Source: an uncultured Pelagibacteraceae bacterium
GTDB taxonomy: Bacteria; Pseudomonadota; Alphaproteobacteria; Pelagibacterales; Pelagibacteraceae
Assembly: GCA_902624045.1 (NCBI GenBank)
Contig: CACNVX010000003.1
Span: forward strand, 18,788-82,787
Direction: 5' to 3'
Length of the DNA: 64,000 nucleotides
This document shows, one piece after another, positions 29,100 through 37,998 of this stretch. Position 1 is the stretch's first letter; the number at the start of each line of letters is the position of its first letter. Under the pieces are notes generated by a model. That model did not search any database, had not been told where the DNA came from, and saw nothing but the letters and a program-made list of their open reading frames with translations. A program made the translations under genes and the position numbers.

Positions 29100-29141
29100 T
29101 CCTTGCCATTTAATGGCTTTATAGCTATAGAGTTAATTTTA

Positions 29142-30083
29142 ATGGCAATTAAAACCAATAACGCTGTTAAAATCTCACAAAAACATCTGTTAGGTATCCA
29201 AGATTTATCAGTAAATGATATAAATTATATACTTGATGAATCAGAGGCTTTTATAAAATTAAACCAGAGTAAAAATAAAAAAATCGACGTATTAAGAGGT
29301 AAAACTCAAATTAACTTATTCTTTGAACCATCCACAAGAACTCAAAGTTCTTTTGAGCTTGCTGGAAAAAGACTTGGTGCAGATGTTATGTCGATGAATA
29401 TGGGTAACTCAGCAATTAAAAAAGGTGAAACTTTGATTGATACTGCAATGACTTTAAATGCAATGCATCCTGATATAATCGTTATCAGACATCAAGATTC
29501 CGGTGCTTGTAATCTTCTATCTCAAAAAGTTAATTGTGTTGTTCTTAATGCTGGTGATGGTAGACGTGAACACCCTACCCAAGCATTATTAGATGCATTA
29601 ACAATTAGGAATCGAAAAAAAAAAATTCAAGGATTAAAAATAGCTATCTGTGGAGATATACTTCATTCTAGAGTAGCTAGATCTAATATTTATCTTCTTA
29701 CAATGTTAGGAGCAGAAGTTAACATAGTTGCACCTACAAATCTTATGCCAAAAGAAATTGAAAAATTTGGTGTAAATATATTTACTGATATGAAAAAAGG
29801 TGTCAAAGATTGTGACATTGTAATGATGCTTAGATTACAAAATGAAAGGATGACTAGTTCATATCTTTCATCAAATAGAGAATATTATGAATATTATGGA
29901 TTAACGCCAGATAAACTTGATCATGCAAAATCAGATGCTTTGATCATGCATCCTGGTCCAATGAATAGAGGAATAGAGATTGATACTAGATTAGCAGATG
30001 ACATAAACAAAAGTGTAATTAAGGAACAAGTTGAATTAGGTGTTGCTGTAAGAATGGCATGTTTAAAAATTTTTTGTGAATAA
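29142..30083 (+). CDS. pyrB: Aspartate carbamoyltransferase catalytic subunit
   Basis: Makes N-carbamoyl-aspartate from carbamoyl phosphate and aspartate in pyrimidine synthesis. The start is the ATG at 29142, giving 313 residues; an upstream TTG at 29103 would add 13 residues and is less likely. The carbamoyl-phosphate loop STRTQSSFE is at 64-72, HPTQALLDA and the HPGPMNRG segment follow, and all catalytic blocks are intact. The stop codon abuts the pyrC-like ATG without spacing, suggesting that the two products may assemble together. Confidence 0.95.
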   Translation: MAIKTNNAVKISQKHLLGIQDLSVNDINYILDESEAFIKLNQSKNKKIDVLRGKTQINLFFEPSTRTQSSFELAGKRLGADVMSMNMGNSAIKKGETLIDTAMTLNAMHPDIIVIRHQDSGACNLLSQKVNCVVLNAGDGRREHPTQALLDALTIRNRKKKIQGLKIAICGDILHSRVARSNIYLLTMLGAEVNIVAPTNLMPKEIEKFGVNIFTDMKKGVKDCDIVMMLRLQNERMTSSYLSSNREYYEYYGLTPDKLDHAKSDALIMHPGPMNRGIEIDTRLADDINKSVIKEQVELGVAVRMACLKIFCE

Positions 30084-31370
30084 ATGAAAAAACAATACTT
30101 TATAAATGCAAATATTATAGACCCTCATAATTCTATAAATGAAAATGGTGGATTAATAATTGGAGAAGAAGGAAAGATAGAAGCTATAGGAAAAAAGGTA
30201 AATACAAACAATTTACCAACTAGAGAAAAACCCACTGATTTAAAAGGAAAATATATATTTCCTGGTATAGTGGATATGAGAGTTTTTGTAGGTGAGCCTG
30301 GATATGAATATAAAGAAAATTTTAAGACATTAAGTAATGCCGCGTTATCAGGAGGAGTGACTTCTGTTGTTACTATGCCTAATACAGATCCAATTATTGA
30401 TAATGTTTCAATTGTAGATTTTCTAAAAAGACGAGGAAGAGATAAATCTAAAATAAACATCTTTCCTTGTGCTTCATTAACTCAAAATACCGATGGCACC
30501 AATATGACTGAATTTGGATTACTGGCCAAAAAAGGAATTATTGCTTTTACAGATGGTGTAAAAACAATTCAAAATACTAGACTAATGTCTAGAATTATGA
30601 ATTCAGCCAAGGATTTGGGATGTCTTATAATGCAACATGCTGAAGATTACGATTTAGCAAAAAATGGAATGATTAATTCTGGTATTATTGCAACAAAACT
30701 AGGTTTATCAAGCATACCCGATATTGCTGAAAGAATTATAATAGAAAGGGATCTTACTCTTTTAGAAAAAACTAAATGTCGATATCATATATCTCAACTT
30801 TCAGTAGGAAAATCTGTAGATATAATTAAGGAACGTAAACAAAACATTAAATTTACTTGCGGTGTATCAATAAACAATCTTTCACTAAATGAAAATGATA
30901 TTGGAGATTTTAGAACATTTTTAAAGTTATCACCTCCACTGAGAAGAGAAGAAGATCGAGAAGCTTTAGTTCAAGGATTAAAAGATAAAACTATTGATGT
31001 AATTGTTTCTGACCATAAACCTGAAGATGAAGAATCCAAAAGATTAACTTTTGCTCAAGCTGCGACAGGTGCATCTGGTATTGAAACATTGTTATCTTTA
31101 AGTTTAGAATTATTTCATAATGGATCTCTAAAACTAGAAACCATCATTCAAGCTTTAACCTCTAACCCAGCAAAAATATTAAATATAAATAAAGGAAACC
31201 TGTCTATTGGTAATGATGCAGATTTTTGTATAGTAGATATCTATAAACCATGGATTGTAAAAAAAGAAAATTTAATCTCTAAATCTAAAAATACTTCTAT
31301 TGAAGATAAGAAACTTCAAGGAAAAGTAACCAATACATTTGTAAAAGGTATAGAATTATTTAAAATATAA
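30084..31370 (+). CDS. Dihydroorotase-like protein lacking the HxH metal motif (PyrC-like, possibly non-catalytic)
   Basis: The 428-residue protein is full length for the dihydroorotase family and ends with the usual NPAKILNI and DADFCIVD motifs. The N-terminal metal motif, normally D-x-H-x-H followed by REPG, reads D64-M-R66-V-F68 followed by VGEPG, so both histidines are gone. The late motif is SDHKPEDE instead of DHAPH. Inactive dihydroorotase homologues are known to act as structural partners of aspartate carbamoyltransferase in other Proteobacteria. That role fits the zero-base junction with pyrB but is inference. A true dihydroorotase should lie elsewhere. Confidence 0.88.
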   Translation: MKKQYFINANIIDPHNSINENGGLIIGEEGKIEAIGKKVNTNNLPTREKPTDLKGKYIFPGIVDMRVFVGEPGYEYKENFKTLSNAALSGGVTSVVTMPNTDPIIDNVSIVDFLKRRGRDKSKINIFPCASLTQNTDGTNMTEFGLLAKKGIIAFTDGVKTIQNTRLMSRIMNSAKDLGCLIMQHAEDYDLAKNGMINSGIIATKLGLSSIPDIAERIIIERDLTLLEKTKCRYHISQLSVGKSVDIIKERKQNIKFTCGVSINNLSLNENDIGDFRTFLKLSPPLRREEDREALVQGLKDKTIDVIVSDHKPEDEESKRLTFAQAATGASGIETLLSLSLELFHNGSLKLETIIQALTSNPAKILNINKGNLSIGNDADFCIVDIYKPWIVKKENLISKSKNTSIEDKKLQGKVTNTFVKGIELFKI

Positions 31371-31372
31371 AA

Positions 31373-31951
31373 ATGGAACTTTTTATAATAGGTATAACCT
31401 CATACCTAATGGGATCAATTCCTTTTGGATTAATTTTAACCAAAGTATTTTTAAAAAAAGATATTAGAGAAATCGGTTCTGGTAATATTGGCGCAACAAA
31501 TGCTTTAAGAACTGGTAACAAGTTAATTGGTTATTCAACACTAATACTTGATGTATTAAAGGCAGTAATACCTGTTTTATACGTTAAAATTAATTTTCCT
31601 GATGCAGTATATATATCAGCTTTATGCGCTTTTATAGGTCATGTGTTTCCAGTATGGTTAAAATTTAAAGGTGGCAAAGGTGTAGCGACATATGTTGGGA
31701 TACTTTTTTCTTTAAATATTATTTTTGGTTTAGTGTTTGGTATTTGTTGGTTAATAATTTTTTTAATTTCTAAATATTCATCTTTATCTTCCTTGATAGG
31801 ATCACTTTCTATACCTATTTATATTTTAATTTTTGAGGGTTCAGAAAATGTATTTTTTTACGCAATAATGTTTATTTTAATATTTTTTACCCATAGAGAA
31901 AATATTAAACGCTTGAAAAATAAAGAAGAAACTAAGACAAAAATTTATTAA
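31373..31951 (+). CDS. plsY: Glycerol-3-phosphate acyltransferase PlsY
   Basis: Inner-membrane enzyme that transfers an acyl group from acyl phosphate to glycerol 3-phosphate, starting phospholipid synthesis. The 192-residue protein has about five membrane segments and the family motifs YLMGSIPFGLIL, GSGNIGATNALRTG and KFKGGKGVAT. It begins 2 bases after the dihydroorotase-like gene. In many Alphaproteobacteria dprA separates plsY from topA; here only 37 bases intervene. Confidence 0.95.
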   Translation: MELFIIGITSYLMGSIPFGLILTKVFLKKDIREIGSGNIGATNALRTGNKLIGYSTLILDVLKAVIPVLYVKINFPDAVYISALCAFIGHVFPVWLKFKGGKGVATYVGILFSLNIIFGLVFGICWLIIFLISKYSSLSSLIGSLSIPIYILIFEGSENVFFYAIMFILIFFTHRENIKRLKNKEETKTKIY

Positions 31952-31960
31952 TTTGACTAT

Positions 31961-31981
31961 CAAACTCTTTTGAGTAGTTTG
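31961..31981 (+). terminator. Small inverted repeat between plsY and topA, possible weak terminator
   Basis: CAAACT (31961-31966) and AGTTTG (31976-31981) form a 6-bp stem with a 9-base loop, followed by a short T-rich run just before the topA ATG at 31989. An alternative fold pairs CTC with GAG around TTTT. The stem is weak and A+T-rich, so it could equally be a regulatory site at the topA start or chance. Confidence 0.25.
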
Positions 31982-31988
31982 TTATTTT

Positions 31989-34571
31989 ATGAATCTAGTC
32001 ATAGTTGAAAGCCCTGCTAAAGCGAAAACAATAAATAAATATTTAGGTGATAACTATACCGTTTTAGCTAGCTATGGTCATATTAGAGATCTTCCTTCAA
32101 AAAATGGATCAGTTGATCCTGATCAAAATTTTAAAATGGAATGGGAAGTTGATAGCTTTTCAAAAAAATATTTAAAAGAAATTACTGATGCTGCGAAAGA
32201 TTCTTCAAAAATAATTCTTGCTACTGACCCAGATCGTGAGGGTGAGGCAATAGCATGGCATGTAAAAGAGTATTTAAATGAAAAAAAACTTTTGAAGGAT
32301 AAAGAAATTGAACGTGTGGTATTTAACGAAATAACAAAAAAAGCCGTTACACATGGTATTGAAAATCCAAGACAGATAGAGCCCTTATTAGTCGATGCAT
32401 ACATGGCTAGAAGAGCACTAGATTATTTGGTAGGGTTTAATATATCACCAATACTTTGGACGAAACTACCTGGTTCAAAATCTGCAGGTAGAGTTCAATC
32501 TGTTGCACTGAAATTGATCACAGAAAGAGAGCATGAAATTGAATTATTCAAACCTGAAGAATTTTGGACATTAAGTATTAATTTTCAGGATAAAAACAAA
32601 AGCAACATTACAGCAAGTATTTCTCAACTTGATGGAGAAAAAATTGAAAAATTTTCATTTAAAAATAAAGAAGAAATTGAAAAGGCAATTTCCAATATTA
32701 AGATCAAAAAATTTAACATAACTGATATTTCCTCAAAAGTTGTTAGCAGAAATCCCTCGGGACCCTTTACTACTTCAACACTTCAACAAGTTGCTTCTAG
32801 CAGATTGGGTTTTGGTGCATCAAGAACAATGCAAATAGCACAAAAACTTTATCAAGGAATAGAAATTGAGGGAGATACAGTTGGATTAATTACTTATATG
32901 AGAACGGATGGAACTAATTTATCAGCTGATGCCGTCACTGATTTTAGAAATTTTATTAAAAAACAATATGGTAACGAATACTTGCCAGAAAATCCAAATA
33001 ATTACTCAGGAAAAAAAGCAAAAAACGCTCAGGAAGCTCATGAAGCAATAAGACCAACTGATATTAATAGAAATCCAGACTCAATTAAAAAGTATTTAAG
33101 TTCTGATCAGCAAAAATTATATTCTTTAATTTGGTCTAGAGCACTATCGTCTCAAATGGAAACAGCAAAATTTGATAGAAATACAATAACGATTGAGTCT
33201 GAAGACGGTAAAACTATATGTAAATCAAGCGGATCGGTATTGAAATTTGATGGATTTTTAAAAATTTATTCAAATCAAAGCAAAGATGATGATGAGCAAA
33301 TTTTACCTGAGATGTCAAAAGGGCCAATTAATATAGAAGCTCTTATTGATGAAGAACATTTTACCCAACCTCCCCCACGTTACTCTGAGGCGAGCTTGGT
33401 TAAAAAATTAGAAGAGTTAGGAATTGGAAGACCTTCAACTTATGCAAGTATCATTTCAACAATAGCAAATAGAGGCTATGCAGAAATAATTAATAAAAGA
33501 TTTTTCCCAACTGACAGAGGTAAATTAATTTCTGCGTTTTTAGAAAAACTATTTTCAAAGTATGTAGATTATAACTTTACAGCTGGACTAGAGGATCAGC
33601 TAGATGAAATAACTTCTGGAAAAGAAAGCTGGTTAAAAGTCTTAGAAATGTTTTGGAAAGATTTTAATAGCAATGTTTCAGAGGTAAAAGAAAAAAGAAC
33701 TAGAGAGGTTTTAGATCTTTTAAATGAAAGTTTGGGAGCGTTGATATTTGACACTGATAAAGAAGGAAAGATAGTTAGAAAATGTCAGTTATGTGACACA
33801 GGTTCACTTAGTTTAAAAAATAGTTTTAGAGGAGGTGCGTTTATTGGATGTTCAAACTATCCAGAATGTAAATTTACAAGACCATTATCAAAAGCTAAAG
33901 CGGCTGCTCAATCACAACTTGCTGAACCAAAATTTCTTGGAAAACATGAAAATGGAAATGATATTTTTCTAAAAAATGGACGATTTGGTCCTTATCTTCA
34001 GTATGAGAAAGTTCTCGAAGAGAATATTGAGCAAGAAAAATCTAAAAAAAGAAAAAAAATTAAAAAAAATAAACCTGATGTTAATGAACTATTAAAAAAC
34101 GTATCTATACCAAAAGGAATTGAATTAGAAAGTATTGATTTAGATAAAGCAAAATTTTTATGTTCGCTTCCTAAATCATTAGGCATTAATCCAGAAAATC
34201 AAAAAGAAATTACCTTAAATACTGGTAGATTTGGACCATATTTAAAATGTGAAAATAAATCAGCTAGAATAGAAAATGTCGAAGAAATTTTTTCTATAGG
34301 ATTAAATAGAGCAATTACACTCATAGCTGAGGCAAAACCTGGAAGAATGTCTTCTTCAATTATTAAAGATTTAGGGGAGCATCCTGAGGATAAAAAGCCA
34401 ATCCGAATCATGAAAGGTCAATATGGACCATACATTAAATACAAATCTCTAAATGCAACAATCCCAGAGGAAAAAGACCCAGTAGAGTTAACAATGGAAG
34501 AGGCTCTTATACTAATTGAGAAAAGAAGAGAATACGATAAAAATAAAAAATCTAAAAAAAAGAAAAAATAA
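31989..34571 (+). CDS. topA: DNA topoisomerase I
   Basis: Relaxes negative supercoils through a 5'-phosphotyrosine intermediate. The 860-residue protein has an N-terminal TOPRIM domain (VESPAKAKTI and DPDREGEA at about 80-87), the catalytic tyrosine Y303 in ITYMRTDGT, and GIGRPSTYA further on. A single zinc ribbon follows (CQLC and C-x-x-x-x-x-C in GCSNYPEC). Next come three glycine/proline/tyrosine repeats of the kind NGRFGPYL, TGRFGPYL and KGQYGPYI. The lysine-rich end is typical of bacterial homologues. The gene is 2 bases before the RidA-family gene. Confidence 0.96.
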   Translation: MNLVIVESPAKAKTINKYLGDNYTVLASYGHIRDLPSKNGSVDPDQNFKMEWEVDSFSKKYLKEITDAAKDSSKIILATDPDREGEAIAWHVKEYLNEKKLLKDKEIERVVFNEITKKAVTHGIENPRQIEPLLVDAYMARRALDYLVGFNISPILWTKLPGSKSAGRVQSVALKLITEREHEIELFKPEEFWTLSINFQDKNKSNITASISQLDGEKIEKFSFKNKEEIEKAISNIKIKKFNITDISSKVVSRNPSGPFTTSTLQQVASSRLGFGASRTMQIAQKLYQGIEIEGDTVGLITYMRTDGTNLSADAVTDFRNFIKKQYGNEYLPENPNNYSGKKAKNAQEAHEAIRPTDINRNPDSIKKYLSSDQQKLYSLIWSRALSSQMETAKFDRNTITIESEDGKTICKSSGSVLKFDGFLKIYSNQSKDDDEQILPEMSKGPINIEALIDEEHFTQPPPRYSEASLVKKLEELGIGRPSTYASIISTIANRGYAEIINKRFFPTDRGKLISAFLEKLFSKYVDYNFTAGLEDQLDEITSGKESWLKVLEMFWKDFNSNVSEVKEKRTREVLDLLNESLGALIFDTDKEGKIVRKCQLCDTGSLSLKNSFRGGAFIGCSNYPECKFTRPLSKAKAAAQSQLAEPKFLGKHENGNDIFLKNGRFGPYLQYEKVLEENIEQEKSKKRKKIKKNKPDVNELLKNVSIPKGIELESIDLDKAKFLCSLPKSLGINPENQKEITLNTGRFGPYLKCENKSARIENVEEIFSIGLNRAITLIAEAKPGRMSSSIIKDLGEHPEDKKPIRIMKGQYGPYIKYKSLNATIPEEKDPVELTMEEALILIEKRREYDKNKKSKKKKK

Positions 34572-34573
34572 AA

Positions 34574-35035
34574 ATGAATTTCGAAAACAAAATTAAAGAG
34601 TTAAAGATTAATCTTCCAGAAGCGAAACCACCTGTTGGATCATATGTAGCTACAAAAATTGTTGGTAATTTACTTTATATCTCTGGACAAATTTCTATTT
34701 CAGAAAGTGGTGAATTGATAAAAGGAAAAGTTGGTAAAGATTTAACAGTAGAAGAAGGTTATAAGGCGGCAGAGAGATGTGGTTTAAGTATTATATCTCA
34801 GGCAAAAGTAGCTTGTAATGGAGATCTATCTAAAATCAAATCTTGTGTGAAATTAACTGGTTTCGTTAATTCAACAGATAACTTTACTGATCAACCAAAA
34901 GTAATTAATGGTGCATCAGATTTAATTGCTTCCGTTTTTGGAGATTCAGGTATGCATACTAGAGCCGCAGTAAGCACAAACAGTTTACCTCTGGGTGTTT
35001 CTGTTGAAGTTGATGCTATATTTGAATTAAATTAA
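34574..35035 (+). CDS. RidA family protein (YjgF/YER057c/UK114)
   Basis: The 153-residue protein matches RidA-like proteins, with segments GNLLYISGQI, GKVGKDLTVEEGYKAAERC and TRAAVSTNSLPLGVSVEVDAIF. Classical RidA hydrolyses reactive enamine/imine intermediates made by PLP-dependent enzymes. The arginine of that activity appears as R in HTRAAV, so activity is plausible. It belongs to a longer subgroup often annotated only as RidA family. It follows topA by 2 bases and meets the convergent ugd gene with no spacer. Confidence 0.85.
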   Translation: MNFENKIKELKINLPEAKPPVGSYVATKIVGNLLYISGQISISESGELIKGKVGKDLTVEEGYKAAERCGLSIISQAKVACNGDLSKIKSCVKLTGFVNSTDNFTDQPKVINGASDLIASVFGDSGMHTRAAVSTNSLPLGVSVEVDAIFELN

Positions 35036-36334
35036 TTATCTTCCGATACCAAAATATTTAATATTTAATTTCTTCATCTTTAAAGGATCATATAAATTTC
35101 TCATATCAAATATTTTAAAATTACTTTTATTAATTAATTTTTTAAAATTGAGTAATTTAAAATCATTCCACTCTGTATGCAAAATTATTAAATCTGCATT
35201 AAGGCATGCCGATGTAATACTTGTAGAAAATTTTACGTTTTTTAAATTTTTGAATTCAATTTTCTCTCCTGAAGGATCATAATAATTAATTTTACAATTT
35301 TTTTTGTTTAAATAATTAATCATAGGTATACTTGAAGCTTCTCGCATATCATCTGTATTCGGTTTAAAAGTGACACCTAAAAAAGTAATTTTTTTATTTT
35401 TCAGCTTGTTATTCAAAATTGATTTTACTCTTTCTAATAATAAAGTTTTTCTGGCATTATTTGAGGCAACTACACTTTTTACAATTGATAAATCAGTTTT
35501 AAACTTATTTCCAATATCGATTAGAGCGCGAGTATCTTTGGGAAAACAAGAACCTCCGTAAGCTGGTCCAGCTCTTAGAAATCTATCACCAATACGTTGA
35601 TCTGAACCCATGCCTAGTGAAACATCTTTAACATCTACACCTGATTTTTCACAAAGATTAGCTAGCTCATTTATAAAAGAAATCTTTGTTGCTAAAAAGG
35701 AATTCGAGGCATACTTAATTAGTTCGGCTCCTCTTCTTGACGTATTAAAATATCTACTACTTTTTTTAATTATTGGCATATATAAAGATTTAAGTATCTT
35801 ATTTGCTTTTCTACTTTCTGTTCCAATTATAACACGATCAGGATAAGTAAAGTCTCTTATAGCTTCACCTTCTCTTAAAAATTCAGGATTTGAAACTACA
35901 TCAATTAATTTTTTTTTTCTTAAATTGTTTAAAATTTTTTCAATTTTATCACCTGTAGTTACAGGTACAGTTGATTTTGTTACAATAATTTTATAGCTGG
36001 ATATCAATTTTTTAAGCTCATTTACAACATTAAAAACATATTTTAAATCTGCAGAATTACTATTTTTTTTTGTTGGAGTGCCTACGCAAATAAAAATTAT
36101 ATCTGAATTTTGAACAGCTTTTTTTAAATTAGATGTAAAAAATAATCTTTTTTGTTTATAATTTTTCTTTAATATTTCCTCTAAACCAGGTTCATATATT
36201 GGGACTACACCTTTATTTAAAGAATTGATTTTATTAATATCTTTATCAACGCAATAAACTGTATTCCCTAAGTCAGAAAAACATACACCACTAACTAAAC
36301 CAACATAACCTGTTCCAATCATGCACAGTTTCAT
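35036..36334 (-). CDS. ugd: UDP-glucose 6-dehydrogenase
   Basis: Oxidises UDP-glucose to UDP-glucuronate with two NAD+. The 432-residue protein has the NAD-binding start MIGTGYVGLVSGVCF, the STVPVTTG and NPEFLREG blocks and catalytic cysteine C263 in YGGSCFPKD. The start overlaps the galU stop (ATGA), so galU and ugd form a two-gene operon feeding UDP-glucuronate into surface polysaccharide or lipid glycosylation. No glycosyltransferase genes are nearby. Confidence 0.95.
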   Translation of the reverse strand: MKLCMIGTGYVGLVSGVCFSDLGNTVYCVDKDINKINSLNKGVVPIYEPGLEEILKKNYKQKRLFFTSNLKKAVQNSDIIFICVGTPTKKNSNSADLKYVFNVVNELKKLISSYKIIVTKSTVPVTTGDKIEKILNNLRKKKLIDVVSNPEFLREGEAIRDFTYPDRVIIGTESRKANKILKSLYMPIIKKSSRYFNTSRRGAELIKYASNSFLATKISFINELANLCEKSGVDVKDVSLGMGSDQRIGDRFLRAGPAYGGSCFPKDTRALIDIGNKFKTDLSIVKSVVASNNARKTLLLERVKSILNNKLKNKKITFLGVTFKPNTDDMREASSIPMINYLNKKNCKINYYDPSGEKIEFKNLKNVKFSTSITSACLNADLIILHTEWNDFKLLNFKKLINKSNFKIFDMRNLYDPLKMKKLNIKYFGIGR

Positions 36335-37146
36335 AATTTACCTATTTCTATAGAAGAATTTATATAACCATCTATTGTACCACAGTCGAGATATTTACCT
36401 TCAAAGTTATGTGCTATAAAATTTTCTTTATCATTAATTAATAACTGAATAGCATCTGTAATATGTATCTCTTTACCTTCTTTTGGTTTCAAAGATTTAA
36501 TTTTATTAAAAATTGATTGAGGTAAAATATATCTTCCTATAACAGCTTTATTTGATGGGGCTTTGTTTCTTGAAGGTTTTTCTATAACGCCTTTAATTGT
36601 AAAATTTCTTGAATTTAATTTTTTGTTAATTTTATATATTCCCCATCTTGAAACATTATTTTTTTTAACTTTCATAGATGCCATAACAGAAGCCTTATAT
36701 TTTTTATGAACGTTAATCATCGCTTTAGAACAATTTTTCTGAATTATTAAATCATCAGGTAGCAACATTAAAAAATATTTATTTTTAATAAATTTTTGAG
36801 TTTTGAGAACAGCATCACCGGTCCCTTTAGGAGTGTTTTGAAAAACGAACTTAATTTTATTTTTATATTTAAGAATCCTCTTATATTCATTAAGTATTCT
36901 TGGGTCTTTATTTTTTTTTATAATTTTCTTGTAAAAATTGTCACTATAAAAATATTTTTTTATCATTAATTTTTTGCTAGAAATAATAAATATAATCTCT
37001 TTAATACCTGCATCTAAACATTCATCAATAATATATTCAATTCCAGGTCTACCATTAATAGGTAGAAGCTCTTTAGCAAAAACACTAGTTAAGGGCAACA
37101 ACCTGGTACCAAGTCCAGCCAATGGAATAATTGCTTGTTTAATCAT
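36331..37146 (-). CDS. galU: UTP--glucose-1-phosphate uridylyltransferase
   Basis: Makes UDP-glucose from glucose 1-phosphate and UTP. The 271-residue nucleotidyltransferase has PLAGLGTRLLPLT (residues 8-20), the LPDD metal segment and VIEKPSRNKAPSNKAVIGRYI. It is somewhat shorter than the E. coli enzyme (about 300). Its start is only 4 bases from the upstream ATG of divergent panC, so its promoter must lie within panC coding sequence. Confidence 0.94.
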   Translation of the reverse strand: MIKQAIIPLAGLGTRLLPLTSVFAKELLPINGRPGIEYIIDECLDAGIKEIIFIISSKKLMIKKYFYSDNFYKKIIKKNKDPRILNEYKRILKYKNKIKFVFQNTPKGTGDAVLKTQKFIKNKYFLMLLPDDLIIQKNCSKAMINVHKKYKASVMASMKVKKNNVSRWGIYKINKKLNSRNFTIKGVIEKPSRNKAPSNKAVIGRYILPQSIFNKIKSLKPKEGKEIHITDAIQLLINDKENFIAHNFEGKYLDCGTIDGYINSSIEIGKL

Positions 37147-37180
37147 TTAAATGTTTTACTTATCTAATATTTTAATACAA

Positions 37181-37996
37181 ATGAAAATTTTATTAAACAA
37201 TAGATCATTAATTGAATCATTAAGGCCATTTAATGACCTTGGTTTTGTTCCAACTATGGGCGGTATACACGAGGGTCATTTATCACTAATAAATAAATCA
37301 AATAAACTTTGTAAAAAAACAATTGTAAGTATTTTTGTTAATCCAAAACAATTTAACAATAAAAAAGATCTAATATCCTATCCACGAAATATCAAAAAAG
37401 ATTTACAAATTCTAAAAAAATGTAAAAAAGTTGATTTTGTTTATCTTCCAAAATTTAAAGACATTTACAAAGATACAAAAAAATCAAAAATTAAACTACT
37501 TAAAAAAGATAAAATTTTATGTGCTAGATTTAGAAAAGGTCACTTTGAAGGAGTTTTAGATGTGATGAATAGATTGACTAAAATTGTGTGTCCTAAAAAA
37601 ATATTTATGGGAGAAAAAGATTTTCAACAATTATATTTAGTCAAAAAACTGTTGGAAAGAAAATACAAAACAAAAATTATTTCATGTAAAACTATACGAG
37701 ATAAAAGCAATATTGCTCTATCATCTAGAAATATTCTATTAAATAAGTTTAATTTAAAAGTTGCTGCAAATGTATATAAAAAATTATTAAATATTAAAAA
37801 AAATATTAAAAATAAGAAAAATATTTCGAACTTTTTAAATCTTAAAAAAAAAGAATTAAATGATAATTATAGTATTAAAATTGATTACCTAGAATTAAGG
37901 AATATAAGTAATCTAAAAATTTCAAACACGATGAAAAATTCAAAATTGTTTATTGCCTACCATCTAAACAATGTCAGATTGATTGATAACCTTTAA
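37181..37996 (+). CDS. panC: Pantoate--beta-alanine ligase (pantothenate synthetase)
   Basis: Joins pantoate and beta-alanine with ATP to form pantothenate, the coenzyme A precursor. The ATP-binding motif FVPTMGGIHEGHLSL and the GEKDFQQL motif are intact, as is SSRNILL. I chose the ATG at 37181 (271 residues) because the family normally starts close to this point. An ATG at 37151 would add ten hydrophobic residues and lie 4 bases from galU. The C-terminal third is very lysine- and asparagine-rich but keeps the fold outline. It ends 2 bases before convergent mgtE. Confidence 0.9.
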   Translation: MKILLNNRSLIESLRPFNDLGFVPTMGGIHEGHLSLINKSNKLCKKTIVSIFVNPKQFNNKKDLISYPRNIKKDLQILKKCKKVDFVYLPKFKDIYKDTKKSKIKLLKKDKILCARFRKGHFEGVLDVMNRLTKIVCPKKIFMGEKDFQQLYLVKKLLERKYKTKIISCKTIRDKSNIALSSRNILLNKFNLKVAANVYKKLLNIKKNIKNKKNISNFLNLKKKELNDNYSIKIDYLELRNISNLKISNTMKNSKLFIAYHLNNVRLIDNL

Positions 37997-37998
37997 TT

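Noticed and set aside
29103-29141. TTG at 29103 as the pyrB start
   Set aside because: The ATG at 29142 gives the normal family N-terminus and the extra 13 residues have no family support.
36331-37146. galU as truncated because it is shorter than the E. coli enzyme
   Set aside because: All nucleotidyltransferase motifs and a plausible C-terminus are present; 271 residues is acceptable for the family in reduced genomes.
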